Shown here in pieces: positions 34,545 through 42,942 of a stretch of DNA of 64,000 bases (the first letter of the stretch is position 1; each line of letters starts with the position of its first letter). Source of the stretch: an uncultured Eubacteriales bacterium (GTDB taxonomy: Bacteria; Bacillota; Clostridia; Christensenellales; Borkfalkiaceae); NCBI GenBank assembly GCA_905209085.1, contig CAJLRM010000004.1, forward strand, positions 1-64,000. The letters run 5' to 3'. Position numbers and translations under genes: made by a program. The notes beneath the pieces were generated by a model. It searched no databases. It was not told where the DNA came from and saw nothing but the letters and a program-made list of their open reading frames with translations.

Positions 34545-35318
34545 ATGATAGTAACCAATCAATCGAATGTAAAATATGATTACGTTCTGCCCGATCAGTC
34601 GACGCAGAGCGGAGAACAAAGCAGCAACATCGTCAATACGGAAATTCTCACCAGCGCGGTGACAAAGGTGAAAAGTTCGGATCATACGTTCCTTTCTGAA
34701 GGAGAAACGGCGCAGCAAACGGTGGTCGTCACCAACAATTCCACCGTCACCTTGCAAAACGTTTTCTTTAAGGACGTCATGAGCGGCGGCGCGAGCTACG
34801 TCGCGGGCAGCGTCGTCGTCAACGGCGTCGCGCAGCCGTCTTACGACCTCGTCGCGGGATTCACGCTCCCCGATATCGCCCCCGGCGGCAGCGTCACCGT
34901 CACGTATACCATCCGCGCCGACAGCCCGATGACGCAGACTCCCGTCGTCAATCACGCGAATCTCACCTATACGGTCACCGACCCCATCAGGGGACCCGTC
35001 ACTTATTCCGAAGATACAAACGACGTTTCCATCGATGTGGTTTCCGTCGGAGTGACGAATGTGAAGAGCGTGGATAAGGCGCTCGCCGTTTCGGGCGATA
35101 CCCTGCATTACACTTCCGTGATTACCAATTCCGGGACCCAAGAGAAAATCAATCTCTTTTTCACCGACGATATCCCCGCCGGGACTTCCTTTGTGGCGGG
35201 CAGCGTAAAAATAGGAGGAACGTCTTATCCGACTTATAATCCTGCGACGGGCTTTGCTTTGCCCAACCTGCCGGCCGGTGCAAGCGTTACGGTGGAGTTT
35301 GACGTCAAGGTAAACTGA
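34545..35318 (+). CDS. Second DUF11-repeat protein
   Basis: A 257-residue protein made of a short N-terminal piece and two DUF11 repeats (~40-140 and ~160-257) with the signatures 'DVMSGGASYVAGSVVVNG', 'FTLPDIAPGGSVTVTYTIR', 'DDIPAGTSFVAGSVKIGG'. No signal peptide. AGGAG before ATG. 28 nt after the first DUF11 gene and 1 nt before the Cys-rich gene. Confidence 0.75.
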   Translation: MIVTNQSNVKYDYVLPDQSTQSGEQSSNIVNTEILTSAVTKVKSSDHTFLSEGETAQQTVVVTNNSTVTLQNVFFKDVMSGGASYVAGSVVVNGVAQPSYDLVAGFTLPDIAPGGSVTVTYTIRADSPMTQTPVVNHANLTYTVTDPIRGPVTYSEDTNDVSIDVVSVGVTNVKSVDKALAVSGDTLHYTSVITNSGTQEKINLFFTDDIPAGTSFVAGSVKIGGTSYPTYNPATGFALPNLPAGASVTVEFDVKVN

Positions 35319-35319
35319 G

Positions 35320-35583
35320 ATGATTACGATTACGAATGTTTCCAAAGTAACAGATAATTCCGGCCCGACGCCCGTCGAAGTGACCAGCAATCCCGTCCAG
35401 ACGACCGTTGTGGAAAATCCCGTAGTCAAAGAAACGCGCTACTATTACGATCTTTGTCCGAAGGTCTGCCCTTGTTGTCCCTGCTGTTCCTGCTGCGGGG
35501 GGAATAGCGGCTGCGGCTGCGGCAACTGTACGGGCAGCGCGAATCAAGCGGAATTTTGCGGATCGCTTTGGGGCTGTTGGTAG
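35320..35583 (+). CDS. Small protein with Cys-rich C-terminus
   Basis: An 87-residue protein. The first half is plain; residues ~47-87 carry about 14 cysteines with Gly and Pro ('CPKVCPCCPCCSCCGG', 'GCGCGNCTG', ending GCW). This pattern suits disulfide or metal cross-linking in a coat-like layer, as in spore coat proteins, or metal binding. It starts 1 nt after the DUF11 stop, so translation is likely coupled. No signal peptide. Confidence 0.65.
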   Translation: MITITNVSKVTDNSGPTPVEVTSNPVQTTVVENPVVKETRYYYDLCPKVCPCCPCCSCCGGNSGCGCGNCTGSANQAEFCGSLWGCW

Positions 35584-35873
35584 CGTAGCGCGGCACAAAG
35601 GAAGCGGGGGAATATTTTAAAGGGACTTTTACTCTGAGCGGAAAAAGAAGGGATACGAAAATCTGCTTTTCCGATGCGAAGAGAAGCTCGTAATCCTTCT
35701 CCGTGCCGCCTTTCCTCGCACTTGGAAAAGGCACAATTCCAAGAAAAAAGGATTTAAGATGCTCCTCAGCCTCCCTGTGCCCGGATCACAGAATGACGGA
35801 CATACTTTAAGCCCTTCCGATTTCTTCGAAAAAGAAAAACGGAGGCGAGAACAAACTATCTTTCCCAGGATTG

Positions 35874-35906
35874 AAAAGAGCGTTTTAAACGCTCTTTTTT
35901 TGCGCG
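35874..35906 (+). terminator. Intrinsic terminator
   Basis: AAGAGCGTTTTAAACGCTCTT followed by Ts; nearly perfect palindrome about 290 bases after the Cys-rich gene. Confidence 0.7.
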
Positions 35907-36436
35907 TCGGGAAGGCGGACGAAAATGCGGGCGCGTTTTTTAAAGCTTTTTCCCGTTTGCGGAGGAGGACCGGCAATGCGAAAAAGGGATTGTCCCTTTA
36001 AAAGAAGAGCGCAAAACGCTTAAATAACTTATATTTGCAGCAAATCCGCTTCGGAGAATATTCTGCCGATTTTTGCGTAACGAAAGAAGCGGAAACAATA
36101 CTTCGCGCCGAAACTCAATTTACGGTCGTTTTGGGAAACTTCTTTCTTCCATGCCTTTCCGAGGAGGGAAAGGACAGGCTTTCTCGTCTTCCCCGCCGTG
36201 AGAAAGAAAAATTTTGTCCGCGGGATGATAGGCGACGGCACGTATTTCGACTCGGGATAAAAAGAAAATGAGGAAGGAAAAAGCTCGTTTTTCGGAAATC
36301 GGCATAAAACGTCAACGCCGGGAACAAGCTTTTTTCGGAAAGGCGTAAAAGAAAAATCGTCGGGCGGAGAGGACGCGACGGTAAGCGTTTGTTCCTCCGT
36401 GCGCACGACTCGGAAATTTGAAAAAATACCGATTGA

Positions 36437-36449
36437 GTGAAACTTTCAC
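36437..36449. promoter_or_regulatory. Possible operator before the sugar transporter
   Basis: GTGAAACTTTCAC is palindromic except for its centre and lies about 90-100 bp upstream of the likely -10 of the transporter operon. Size and symmetry suit a LacI- or GntR-type operator; no regulator gene is adjacent. Confidence 0.3.
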
Positions 36450-36609
36450 CAATATTTTGTGAGAATTGAATGAAACCCGTATAAAAATTCTCAAATGAAA
36501 CAAAGTTTTTTCTAACAGACAAAATTTTTTCGCGTTATACTTAATTTGCAACAAGCGAACGGATAAAAACTGCTTGCAATGGGAAAAATTTTTGTAAGGA
36601 GGATTTTTC

Positions 36610-37911
36610 ATGAAGGGTAAAATCAGTAGAGTGTTAGCAACGGTCCTGTGTTTAGGCATCGTCGGAGGCGTGGCAACGTCCGTGTCCGCCTGCGGAGGAA
36701 AGTCCGACAAGCTCGTCATTTGGGCTTGGGACGAAAATTTCAACATTAAAGCCGCCAATGAGGCGAAGAAGTATTACGACGGGGAAATGGAGATCAGCGT
36801 CGTCAATATGGCGCAAAGCGACATCGTCGCAAAATTGAACACCGCATTCAGCAGCGGGGTCGCCACCGATATGCCCGACATCGTCCTGATCGAGGACTAT
36901 CGCGCGCATCAATACCTCACCAATTACGACAACAGTCTGATGGATCTGTCCAGCTATCTCGACAAGGCGAAATTTGCGGAGTACAAGGTGGAAGCGGCAA
37001 GCCTCGACGGAAAGATCTACGGCGTTCCTTTCGACAGCGGCGTGGCGGGGCTGTTCTACCGCACGGATATGCTGGAAGGCATCGTCGGAGAGGGCGAGGG
37101 CTGCATCGTAACGGACGCGGCTATGCAGTCGGGCATCACCTGGTCGCAATATATCGAAATCGGCAAAGCGCTCAAAGAAAAGACGGGCAAGGCGCTGCTT
37201 ACGCTCGATCCCAGCGACATCGGTCAGATTCGCATGATGATGCAGTCGGCGGGATCGTGGTATGTCGACGATGCCGGCAAGGCGTATATCCAGGATAACG
37301 AAGCGTTGAAGGAAGGCATCGAAGTCTATAAAAAACTCAACGAAGCAGGCGTTGTCAAGAGCGTTTCCGACTGGAATTCTTTTGTGCAGGCGTTCCAGCA
37401 AGGGGATGTGGCCACCGTGCCCACGGGCTGCTGGATAGCGCCCTCTATTTCCGCAAAGACCGATCAGAGCGGAAAATGGAAAGTAGCGCCTCTGCCTCGT
37501 TTGGAAGCGACGAAAAACGCGTCGAATTATTCCAACTTGGGCGGCGGAGCCTGGTATGTGCTCAACAGCTCCAAACATAAGGAAGAATCCGCGAAATTTC
37601 TCGCCTCTACCTTCGGCTCCAATCTGGATTTGATGAACGCACTGGCGAAAGAAATTCAGCTGGTATCCTCTTTGAAGGACGCCAAGACCCTTTCTAACTA
37701 CACGACTCCCAACGCGTTTTTCTCCGAGCAGAAAATATTTGAGGATTTTTCTAATTGGACGGCTCAGATTCCCGCGGTCACTTACGGCAATTACACGTAT
37801 GACGCGGAATCGATCATGGCAACGCAGGTAAAGGCTTTCGTGCAGGGAACTCAGACCTTGGAAACGACTCTGAGCAACGGTCAGACCGAAGTCGCTAAGT
37901 TGATTAAGTAA
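36610..37911 (+). CDS. Sugar ABC transporter substrate-binding lipoprotein
   Basis: A 433-residue protein with lipoprotein signal 'GIVGGVATSVSACGGKS' (lipobox VSAC, Cys near residue 28). The mature part matches the family 1 extracellular solute-binding fold ('LVIWAWDENFNIKAANEAKK', 'DMPDIVLIEDYRAHQYL', 'GVPFDSGVAGLFYRTDML'). AAGGAGG precedes ATG. It captures an oligosaccharide for the two permeases downstream; a weak hairpin in the gap could raise its expression over theirs. A beta-galactosidase remnant after the operon hints at a galactoside. Confidence 0.88.
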   Translation: MKGKISRVLATVLCLGIVGGVATSVSACGGKSDKLVIWAWDENFNIKAANEAKKYYDGEMEISVVNMAQSDIVAKLNTAFSSGVATDMPDIVLIEDYRAHQYLTNYDNSLMDLSSYLDKAKFAEYKVEAASLDGKIYGVPFDSGVAGLFYRTDMLEGIVGEGEGCIVTDAAMQSGITWSQYIEIGKALKEKTGKALLTLDPSDIGQIRMMMQSAGSWYVDDAGKAYIQDNEALKEGIEVYKKLNEAGVVKSVSDWNSFVQAFQQGDVATVPTGCWIAPSISAKTDQSGKWKVAPLPRLEATKNASNYSNLGGGAWYVLNSSKHKEESAKFLASTFGSNLDLMNALAKEIQLVSSLKDAKTLSNYTTPNAFFSEQKIFEDFSNWTAQIPAVTYGNYTYDAESIMATQVKAFVQGTQTLETTLSNGQTEVAKLIK

Positions 37912-37998
37912 CGCGCGAATCGTCGGAATCAGGAACAGACAGTCGTTTTTTTAACATCAAAGGCGGCTGTCTTTCTCTTTCGGAGAAGGAGGGATACT

Positions 37999-38952
37999 AT
38001 GATTGTGGAAAAATCCGCGGTGAACGTCAAGGAACTTACGAAGAACGTTCCCGCCAAACGACCTATCAAACAAAAGAAATATGGAGGAACCGCTCTGACG
38101 GGATGGCTGTTCGTCATTCCCGCGACGCTTTTAATAACGCTGTTCGTCTTTTACCCCATGTTGCAGTCGTTCATTCTATCGCAGAAAACGGGGGCGGGGA
38201 CGAATCTGCAATGGAATTGGTGGACGAACTACACGAGGATGTTCTCGGATACGCTGTTTTATAAATCGATTATCAACACGTTTATTTACCTGATCGTGCA
38301 GGTGCCCGTCATGATCGTGCTCGCCATGTTTATCGCGGTGCTCCTCAACGGCAAGAAACTAGTGGGAAAATCTTTTTTCCGCACGGCGATTTTCCTTCCG
38401 TGCGTCACCTCGCTCGTTTCCTATTCGCTGATTATGAAGAGCATCTTTGCCGACAACGGCATCATGAACAAATTTCTCGGCTGGTTCAGCGTAGGACCGA
38501 TCCATTGGTTTACCGATTCCTTTTGGTCGAGAGTGCTCATCATCATCTCCATCACGTGGAGATGGACGGGATATAACATGATCTTTTTCCTTTCGGGATT
38601 GCAGAATATCGATCCGTCGATCTACGAGGCGGCGGAGCTTGACGGCGCAGGCCCCGTGAGGACCTTTTTCAGCATCACGGCGCCGCAGTTGAAGCCGATC
38701 ATTCTCTTCGTGGCCATTACGTCCACGATCGGGACGCTGCAACTTTTCGACGAGGTCCAGAATATCACGCAGGGCGGACCCGCAAACGGGACGATGACCA
38801 TTTCGCAGTATATTTATAACACCTGTTTCAAATATACCCCCAATTTCGGTTACGCGTCCGCGATGTCCTTCGTCGTCATGGTTTTCATTATTCTGCTCTC
38901 GGCCGTTCAATTCGCAATCGGAGGTGATAAAAAAGATGCCGTCAAAGACTGA
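37999..38952 (+). CDS. Sugar ABC transporter permease (MalF/UgpA type)
   Basis: A 317-residue protein with six membrane helices and the ATPase-coupling loop 'EAAELDGAGPVRTFFSITAP' (EAA motif, ~200-220). ATG lies behind GAAGGAGG. Overlaps the next permease gene by 17 nt. No ATPase is encoded here, which is usual for this class because a shared MsmK-type ATPase often serves several transporters. Confidence 0.9.
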   Translation: MIVEKSAVNVKELTKNVPAKRPIKQKKYGGTALTGWLFVIPATLLITLFVFYPMLQSFILSQKTGAGTNLQWNWWTNYTRMFSDTLFYKSIINTFIYLIVQVPVMIVLAMFIAVLLNGKKLVGKSFFRTAIFLPCVTSLVSYSLIMKSIFADNGIMNKFLGWFSVGPIHWFTDSFWSRVLIIISITWRWTGYNMIFFLSGLQNIDPSIYEAAELDGAGPVRTFFSITAPQLKPIILFVAITSTIGTLQLFDEVQNITQGGPANGTMTISQYIYNTCFKYTPNFGYASAMSFVVMVFIILLSAVQFAIGGDKKDAVKD

Positions 38953-39856
38953 TTCGGAAAATTCCACCCAAAGCGCGGTTGCCGCGGGACAAAAATTTCA
39001 CAGTGTCCGTATGCGTCGGATAATAGGGGAGATTTTGCGTTATGCTTTTCTTGCCGTCGCGGCGTTCATCTCCATCTTTCCCTTCTTTTGGATGATCGTC
39101 TGTTCCACCAATAATACGGTGGAAGTCATCGCGGGAAAAATGTGGTTCGGAAACGAATTCGGGGCGAATTTAAAACACCTTTTCAGTGACAGCGCCAATT
39201 TGGATTATGCGAGAGGGCTTCTCAATTCGGCAGTCATTTCCGTTCTCACCACTGTATTCGCGTTGTTTATCAGTTCTTTGGCGGGGTACGGATTCGAGAT
39301 ATTCCGCTCTAAGAATAAGGATCGCGTGTTCTCCTTATTACTCTGCTCGATGATGGTGCCGTTCTGTTCGCTGATGGTACCGCTGTACCGTATGTTTGCG
39401 GCGGTCAATAAATCCAGCGAGCTTCTCGGGGGCATATTCGGCTTGGGCAGTTTTTCCTCCGTCATTCTCCCCACTGTATCCACGGCGTTTTTAATCTTCT
39501 TTTTTCGTCAAAATTCCAAGTATTTCCCGCGGGAAACGCTGGAAGCGGCGCGTATCGACGGACTTTCGGAAATCGGTATTTTCTTTAAAATGTATATCCC
39601 GATTATGAAATCGACGTACGCCGCCGGCGGGATCATCACCTTTATGAACGCATGGAACAATTATCTTTGGCCGCTCGTCACTTTATCGGGGGATAACCGC
39701 ACGATCCCGTTATTGCTTTCGGCAATGGGATCTTCGTATACGCCCGATTACGGAATGATCATGCTGGGCATCGTCATCGCTACCCTGCCTACCGCACTTA
39801 TCTTCTTTTTGCTTCAAAAACACTTTGTGGCGGGGATGCTCGGTTCGGTCAAATAA
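38936..39856 (+). CDS. Sugar ABC transporter permease (MalG/UgpE type)
   Basis: The start is ATG 38936, 8 nt after GGAGGTGAT inside the previous gene. The 306-residue protein has six membrane helices and the coupling loop 'EAARIDGLSEIGIFFKMYIP'. Last intact gene of the transporter operon, closed by a terminator at 39868. Confidence 0.9.
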   Translation: MPSKTDSENSTQSAVAAGQKFHSVRMRRIIGEILRYAFLAVAAFISIFPFFWMIVCSTNNTVEVIAGKMWFGNEFGANLKHLFSDSANLDYARGLLNSAVISVLTTVFALFISSLAGYGFEIFRSKNKDRVFSLLLCSMMVPFCSLMVPLYRMFAAVNKSSELLGGIFGLGSFSSVILPTVSTAFLIFFFRQNSKYFPRETLEAARIDGLSEIGIFFKMYIPIMKSTYAAGGIITFMNAWNNYLWPLVTLSGDNRTIPLLLSAMGSSYTPDYGMIMLGIVIATLPTALIFFLLQKHFVAGMLGSVK

Positions 39857-39867
39857 AGAATATTTTT

Positions 39868-39903
39868 TAGCCACAGGCGTCTTTTCCGCCTGTGGCTGTC
39901 TTT
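39868..39903 (+). terminator. Terminator of the sugar transporter operon
   Basis: AGCCACAGGCG and CGCCTGTGGCT, 11-bp perfect stem, followed by GTCTTTC. Confidence 0.8.
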
Positions 39904-39924
39904 CAAAAAAGGTCGGGGATTTCA

Positions 39925-40167
39925 GTGCCGTCAGAGTATGAAATACCGGAGTACGCGGAGTGGCTGCCGTGCGTGGGACTGAGATTTTCCCTGAAAAAGC
40001 GAGGGATGGAGATAGAGTATCTCGGATACGGAGAAGCGGAGAGCTATTGCGACAGGACGGGAGGATGCGCGAAGGACGTGTACCGGGGAAAAGCGGAGGA
40101 GATGTATCATCACTATATCAAGCCGCAGGAGAGCGGGAATCACTATTCGACGGAGTCCGCGAAGTGA
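39925..40167 (+). pseudogene. Remnant of a GH2 beta-galactosidase (C-terminal piece)
   Basis: About 80 codons read 'PEYAEWLPCVGLRFSLKK', 'EIEYLGYGEAESYCDRTGG' and 'HHYIKPQESGNHYSTES'. These match the last-domain signatures of LacZ-type enzymes (PRIGLRF, EYFGRGPWENYPDR, YIRPQENGNRTDVRW). An intact enzyme has ~1000 residues, so both the catalytic part and the very end are missing. It sits directly after the sugar transporter operon, suggesting a decayed galactoside-use locus. GTG 39925 behind GGGGA might still start a short product. Confidence 0.75.
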
Positions 40168-40277
40168 AAAGGGCAAGGACCTTTTGGGAAAAGAGAACGC
40201 AGCGGCTTCTTTTTTGCATAGGAAAAAAAATTTTTCAAAATGAAAATACAAATTTGAGGAAAGAGTGGATTTTTACT

Positions 40278-40306
40278 TGACAAAGCACACCAAATCCTGT
40301 AAAATA
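40278..40306 (+). promoter_or_regulatory. Promoter of tRNA-Ala
   Basis: TTGACA at 40278-40283 and TAAAAT at 40301-40306, spacing 17 bp, 22 bp before the tRNA. Confidence 0.85.
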
Positions 40307-40327
40307 AAAAACGCTTGAATGAAGTAT

Positions 40328-40403
40328 GGGGTTATAGCGCAGTTGGTAGCGCGTTTGAATGGCATTCAAAAGGTCAGGGGTTCGACTCCCCTTAGCTCCA
40401 CCA
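40328..40403 (+). tRNA. tRNA-Ala (GGC)
   Basis: A 76-nt cloverleaf. Acceptor GGGGTTA/TAGCTCC, D-arm with AGCGCAGTTGGTAGCGC, anticodon loop ATGGCAT (anticodon GGC), T-arm GGGGTTCGACTCCCC, encoded CCA. Its 3' end is the left junction of the integrated element. The intact tRNA was kept, but its own terminator now lies 7.2 kb away at 47629. Confidence 0.95.
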
Positions 40404-41964
40404 TAACAGGGGTATACGCACACCCCGAAGAATGAGAAACCGATTTATCGGTTTCTTTTTCATTTTCGGGCATTTCTTGGGCGTTTTCGCCGTTGTCGGT
40501 GTTCCCGTCGGGATAGTCGGGGAAAATCAAGTTTAACAGCAGTTCGCCCTGTTGCCCGCCTTTGAGGTGAAACAGGATTTTCATTTTGTCGTCGTACAGC
40601 ACTACTTTGTAAATGAAAGTGTCGATAAGGTCTTTGCGGTGCTTGGTCTTGGAATAGTCGAGCGTGCGGAAATGCGACAACCATTTGCGAATATCGGCGT
40701 AACTGTAATTTATCTGCATTGCCTTTTCGGCGGCGATTGTGTCTTGCAATTCCTTGTTTTCGTTTTCTAACTTTTCAATCTGCGACAAAATCGTGTCGGC
40801 AATCTTGCCGAGCATTAACGCCTGCATTAAGTTGTTGATTGCCTTTTGATTTTCTGCGACAAGGCTTTCAAGCCGCTTTATTTCGGTGTCGTTTTGCTCC
40901 GCTTGGATAAGCAAATAGGTTTCTGCGGCTACCATATCAATAAATTCGTCGGTCAAAATTCCGCGTTCGCCCACGATTGCGGAAATAATTTCGTCCTCGA
41001 TAAACTGTTTGCGGATAGTCCGCTTTTTGCAAATACCTTTGCCGTTGCCCGCACACTTGTAATAGTGATGTATCTTTTTGCTTTTGCTTGTCGAGCTGAT
41101 ACCCGTCATTTTGTTGCCGCAATGCCCGCATATCAGTTTATCGGATAGCAAATATTCAACTTTGGCTTTGCCCCGCGACGGTGCGGCGGCATATCTTGCC
41201 AACACCCTCTGCACGTCGGCAAACAGTTCGTCGTCGATAAGGCGCGGCATACCGCCGTCAATTTCTTCGTCGTGGAAAATGTACTTGCCCAAATATCGGC
41301 GGTTTGAAAAAATGCTTTGAAAACTGTTTTTGTTCCACTTGCCGCCCCGTGCGGTGAGTATTCCGCGCTCGTTCAGATAACGACCGATTTCCGCATAGTT
41401 GTAGCCACCCGCTAACATTTGAAACATTTGCTTTACAATGGGCGCGGTTTCCTCATTGACGATAAAATTCTTTTGTTCGTCCACCTTGTAGCCGAGCGGA
41501 ACGCTCCCACCGAAATATTTGCACTTTGACGCGGATATAGAAATACCGCGTTTTATTTTTTGCGAAAGCTCGGCGGAATAGTATTCTGCCATACTTTCCA
41601 AAACACCCTCAATCAAAATACCGCTGGCGTCGTCCGTGATATTTTCCCGCGCGGAAAGTACGCGCACGCCGTTCTTTTTGAGTTTGGCTTTGTATGTCGC
41701 ACTGTCGTAACGGTTGCGGGCAAAACGGTCTAATTGATAGACAAGCACATAGGCAAACCCTTTCTTTTTGCTGTCCTCAATCATTTGCAGAAAACTGTCG
41801 CGCTTGTCGTTTGTTCCCGTCAAGTGTTCGTCTATGTATTCGTGGACAACGCGCAAGCCGTTTCTTTCGGCATACGCATAGCATTCTTTGAGCTGTCCTT
41901 CGATGGATTGATAGGTCTGTTTCGAGCCTGGCGAATATCTTGCGTAAATGACTGTATTTTTCAT
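40366..41964 (-). CDS. Large serine recombinase (integrase)
   Basis: A 532-residue protein. Resolvase domain with catalytic Ser11 in 'YARYSPGSKQTYQSIEGQ', and 'YVLVYQLDRFARN' and 'GILIEGVLESMAEYYSAELS'; recombinase domain ~165-265; zinc ribbon 'LICGHCGNKMTG' ... 'YYKCAGNGKGICKKR' near 290-325; coiled coil ~355-415. AAGGAG lies 9 nt before its ATG. The last ~11 residues (ELRGVEPLTF) are read from the host tRNA gene on the opposite strand, so this C-terminus exists only in the integrated state. It should integrate and excise the element. Confidence 0.92.
   Translation of the reverse strand: MKNTVIYARYSPGSKQTYQSIEGQLKECYAYAERNGLRVVHEYIDEHLTGTNDKRDSFLQMIEDSKKKGFAYVLVYQLDRFARNRYDSATYKAKLKKNGVRVLSARENITDDASGILIEGVLESMAEYYSAELSQKIKRGISISASKCKYFGGSVPLGYKVDEQKNFIVNEETAPIVKQMFQMLAGGYNYAEIGRYLNERGILTARGGKWNKNSFQSIFSNRRYLGKYIFHDEEIDGGMPRLIDDELFADVQRVLARYAAAPSRGKAKVEYLLSDKLICGHCGNKMTGISSTSKSKKIHHYYKCAGNGKGICKKRTIRKQFIEDEIISAIVGERGILTDEFIDMVAAETYLLIQAEQNDTEIKRLESLVAENQKAINNLMQALMLGKIADTILSQIEKLENENKELQDTIAAEKAMQINYSYADIRKWLSHFRTLDYSKTKHRKDLIDTFIYKVVLYDDKMKILFHLKGGQQGELLLNLIFPDYPDGNTDNGENAQEMPENEKETDKSVSHSSGCAYTPVMVELRGVEPLTF
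40394..40403. repeat. attL core
   Basis: AGCTCCACCA in the tRNA-Ala 3' end; matches attR in 9 of 10 bases. Confidence 0.75.
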
Positions 41965-42019
41965 TGTGATTTGCTCCTTTTGCGCACCCTTGCGGACTGC
42001 GCCGTTTATTTAATTTGGC

Positions 42020-42217
42020 GTTCGCTTTTGTGCTTAACCGCCTTAATTGCCAAAAAACACCGCCGCAGGGAAAGTGTCAACGGGACATACTTTTTCGCTT
42101 CTGCGAAAAAGAAGTTGTCGGTGGAGATTTTTCGCTTGCGAAAAATACAACCGCTCGCCCGTTTACAATTTTGCAAGGCGGTGATACCCACTCGCAGGCG
42201 GTTAAGCACAAGCGAAC
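42020..42217. repeat. Large inverted repeat enclosing two palindromes
   Basis: GTTCGCTTTTGTGCTTAACC (start of the left arm, 42020-42042) is the inverse of the arm at 42197-42217 apart from two extra Ts. Between the arms lie TTTTTCGCTTCTGCGAAAAA (42091-42110) and TTTTTCGCTTGCGAAAAA (42128-42145). No gene. It could be a small non-autonomous repeat, a second-strand origin or a transfer origin. Confidence 0.65.
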
Positions 42218-42276
42218 AGCAAGAACATAGTTTTATAGTTTGTAAGTATCATTATGGAGTATTTTATCATTATATC

Positions 42277-42305
42277 TTGACAAAGTCAAGTTTATGTGAT
42301 ACAAT
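42277..42305 (+). promoter_or_regulatory. Promoter with embedded operator before the TetR gene
   Basis: TTGACA at 42277-42282 and TACAAT at 42300-42305, spacing 17 bp. The -35 box is part of the palindrome TTGACAAAGTCAA (42277-42289), a likely site for autorepression by the TetR protein encoded downstream. Confidence 0.7.
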
Positions 42306-42336
42306 CTTAACGGCATAAAGATTATAGGAGTTGCAA

Positions 42337-42942
42337 ATGGACAAAATACAATCATATCATCACGGTAATTTAAGAAACGAACTTATCGAAAAGGCTATTG
42401 ATATTGTCAATAACGAGGGCGAACAAGCCTTATCTATTCGTAAAGTTGCTGGGGCTTGCGGCGTAACATACGCTGCGCCGTATGCTCATTTCAAAAACAA
42501 AGAAGATTTGCTTACCGCTATTCAAGAACATATAACGGAACAATTTGCAACGCTCCTTGAAAATACTTTATTTGAATATAAGAAAAGTAAAGAATTATTG
42601 CTATATTTAGGCAATACCTATGTTAATTTTTTCTTGGATAATCCTAATTATTTTTCATTTTTATATTCTCAATCGCATTATCCTATTGTCTTATCCCCCA
42701 AAAATGGAGAACCCTTATTCAAACCTTATGAAATCTTTAAGCGTGCTTTAAGTGATTATTTAGATAAGATAAGTTGCCCAAAAGAAAAATATAACGACAT
42801 AGCCCTTGCTCTTTTATCACAAGTACATGGTATTGCAGGGTTGGCAACAATGAAAAATATACAATATAGCGAGAATTGGAGAAACAAAGTATTAGATATA
42901 TTGCGTATCTGTACTTGCTCATATTTGGAGGGGGCGAAATGA
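42337..42942 (+). CDS. TetR/AcrR-family regulator
   Basis: The start is ATG 42337, 6 nt after AGGAG. The 201-residue protein has an N-terminal HTH ('AIDIVNNEGEQALSIRKVAG', 'CGVTYAAPYAHFKNKEDLL') and a ligand domain with 'LSQVHGIAGLATMK' as in the TetR C-terminal domain family 33-like group. Stop overlaps the start of the EFR1 gene (ATGA), so it likely controls that gene and itself. Cargo of the integrated element. Confidence 0.88.
   Translation: MDKIQSYHHGNLRNELIEKAIDIVNNEGEQALSIRKVAGACGVTYAAPYAHFKNKEDLLTAIQEHITEQFATLLENTLFEYKKSKELLLYLGNTYVNFFLDNPNYFSFLYSQSHYPIVLSPKNGEPLFKPYEIFKRALSDYLDKISCPKEKYNDIALALLSQVHGIAGLATMKNIQYSENWRNKVLDILRICTCSYLEGAK

Larger units (their letters stand above)
35584..36609. 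other. Long gene-free stretch
   Basis: About 1 kb without a supported gene. It holds a terminator at 35874-35906 and, before the binding-protein gene, a near-palindrome GTGAAACTTTCAC (36437-36449), an inverted repeat GAGAATT/AATTCTC (near 36461-36495) and a TATACT box near 36536. Short frames here lack ribosome binding sites and motifs. Confidence 0.5.

Noticed and set aside
35650..36420. Several 60-148-codon frames on both strands
   Set aside because: Low-complexity Lys/Arg/Phe-rich shadows without start signals.
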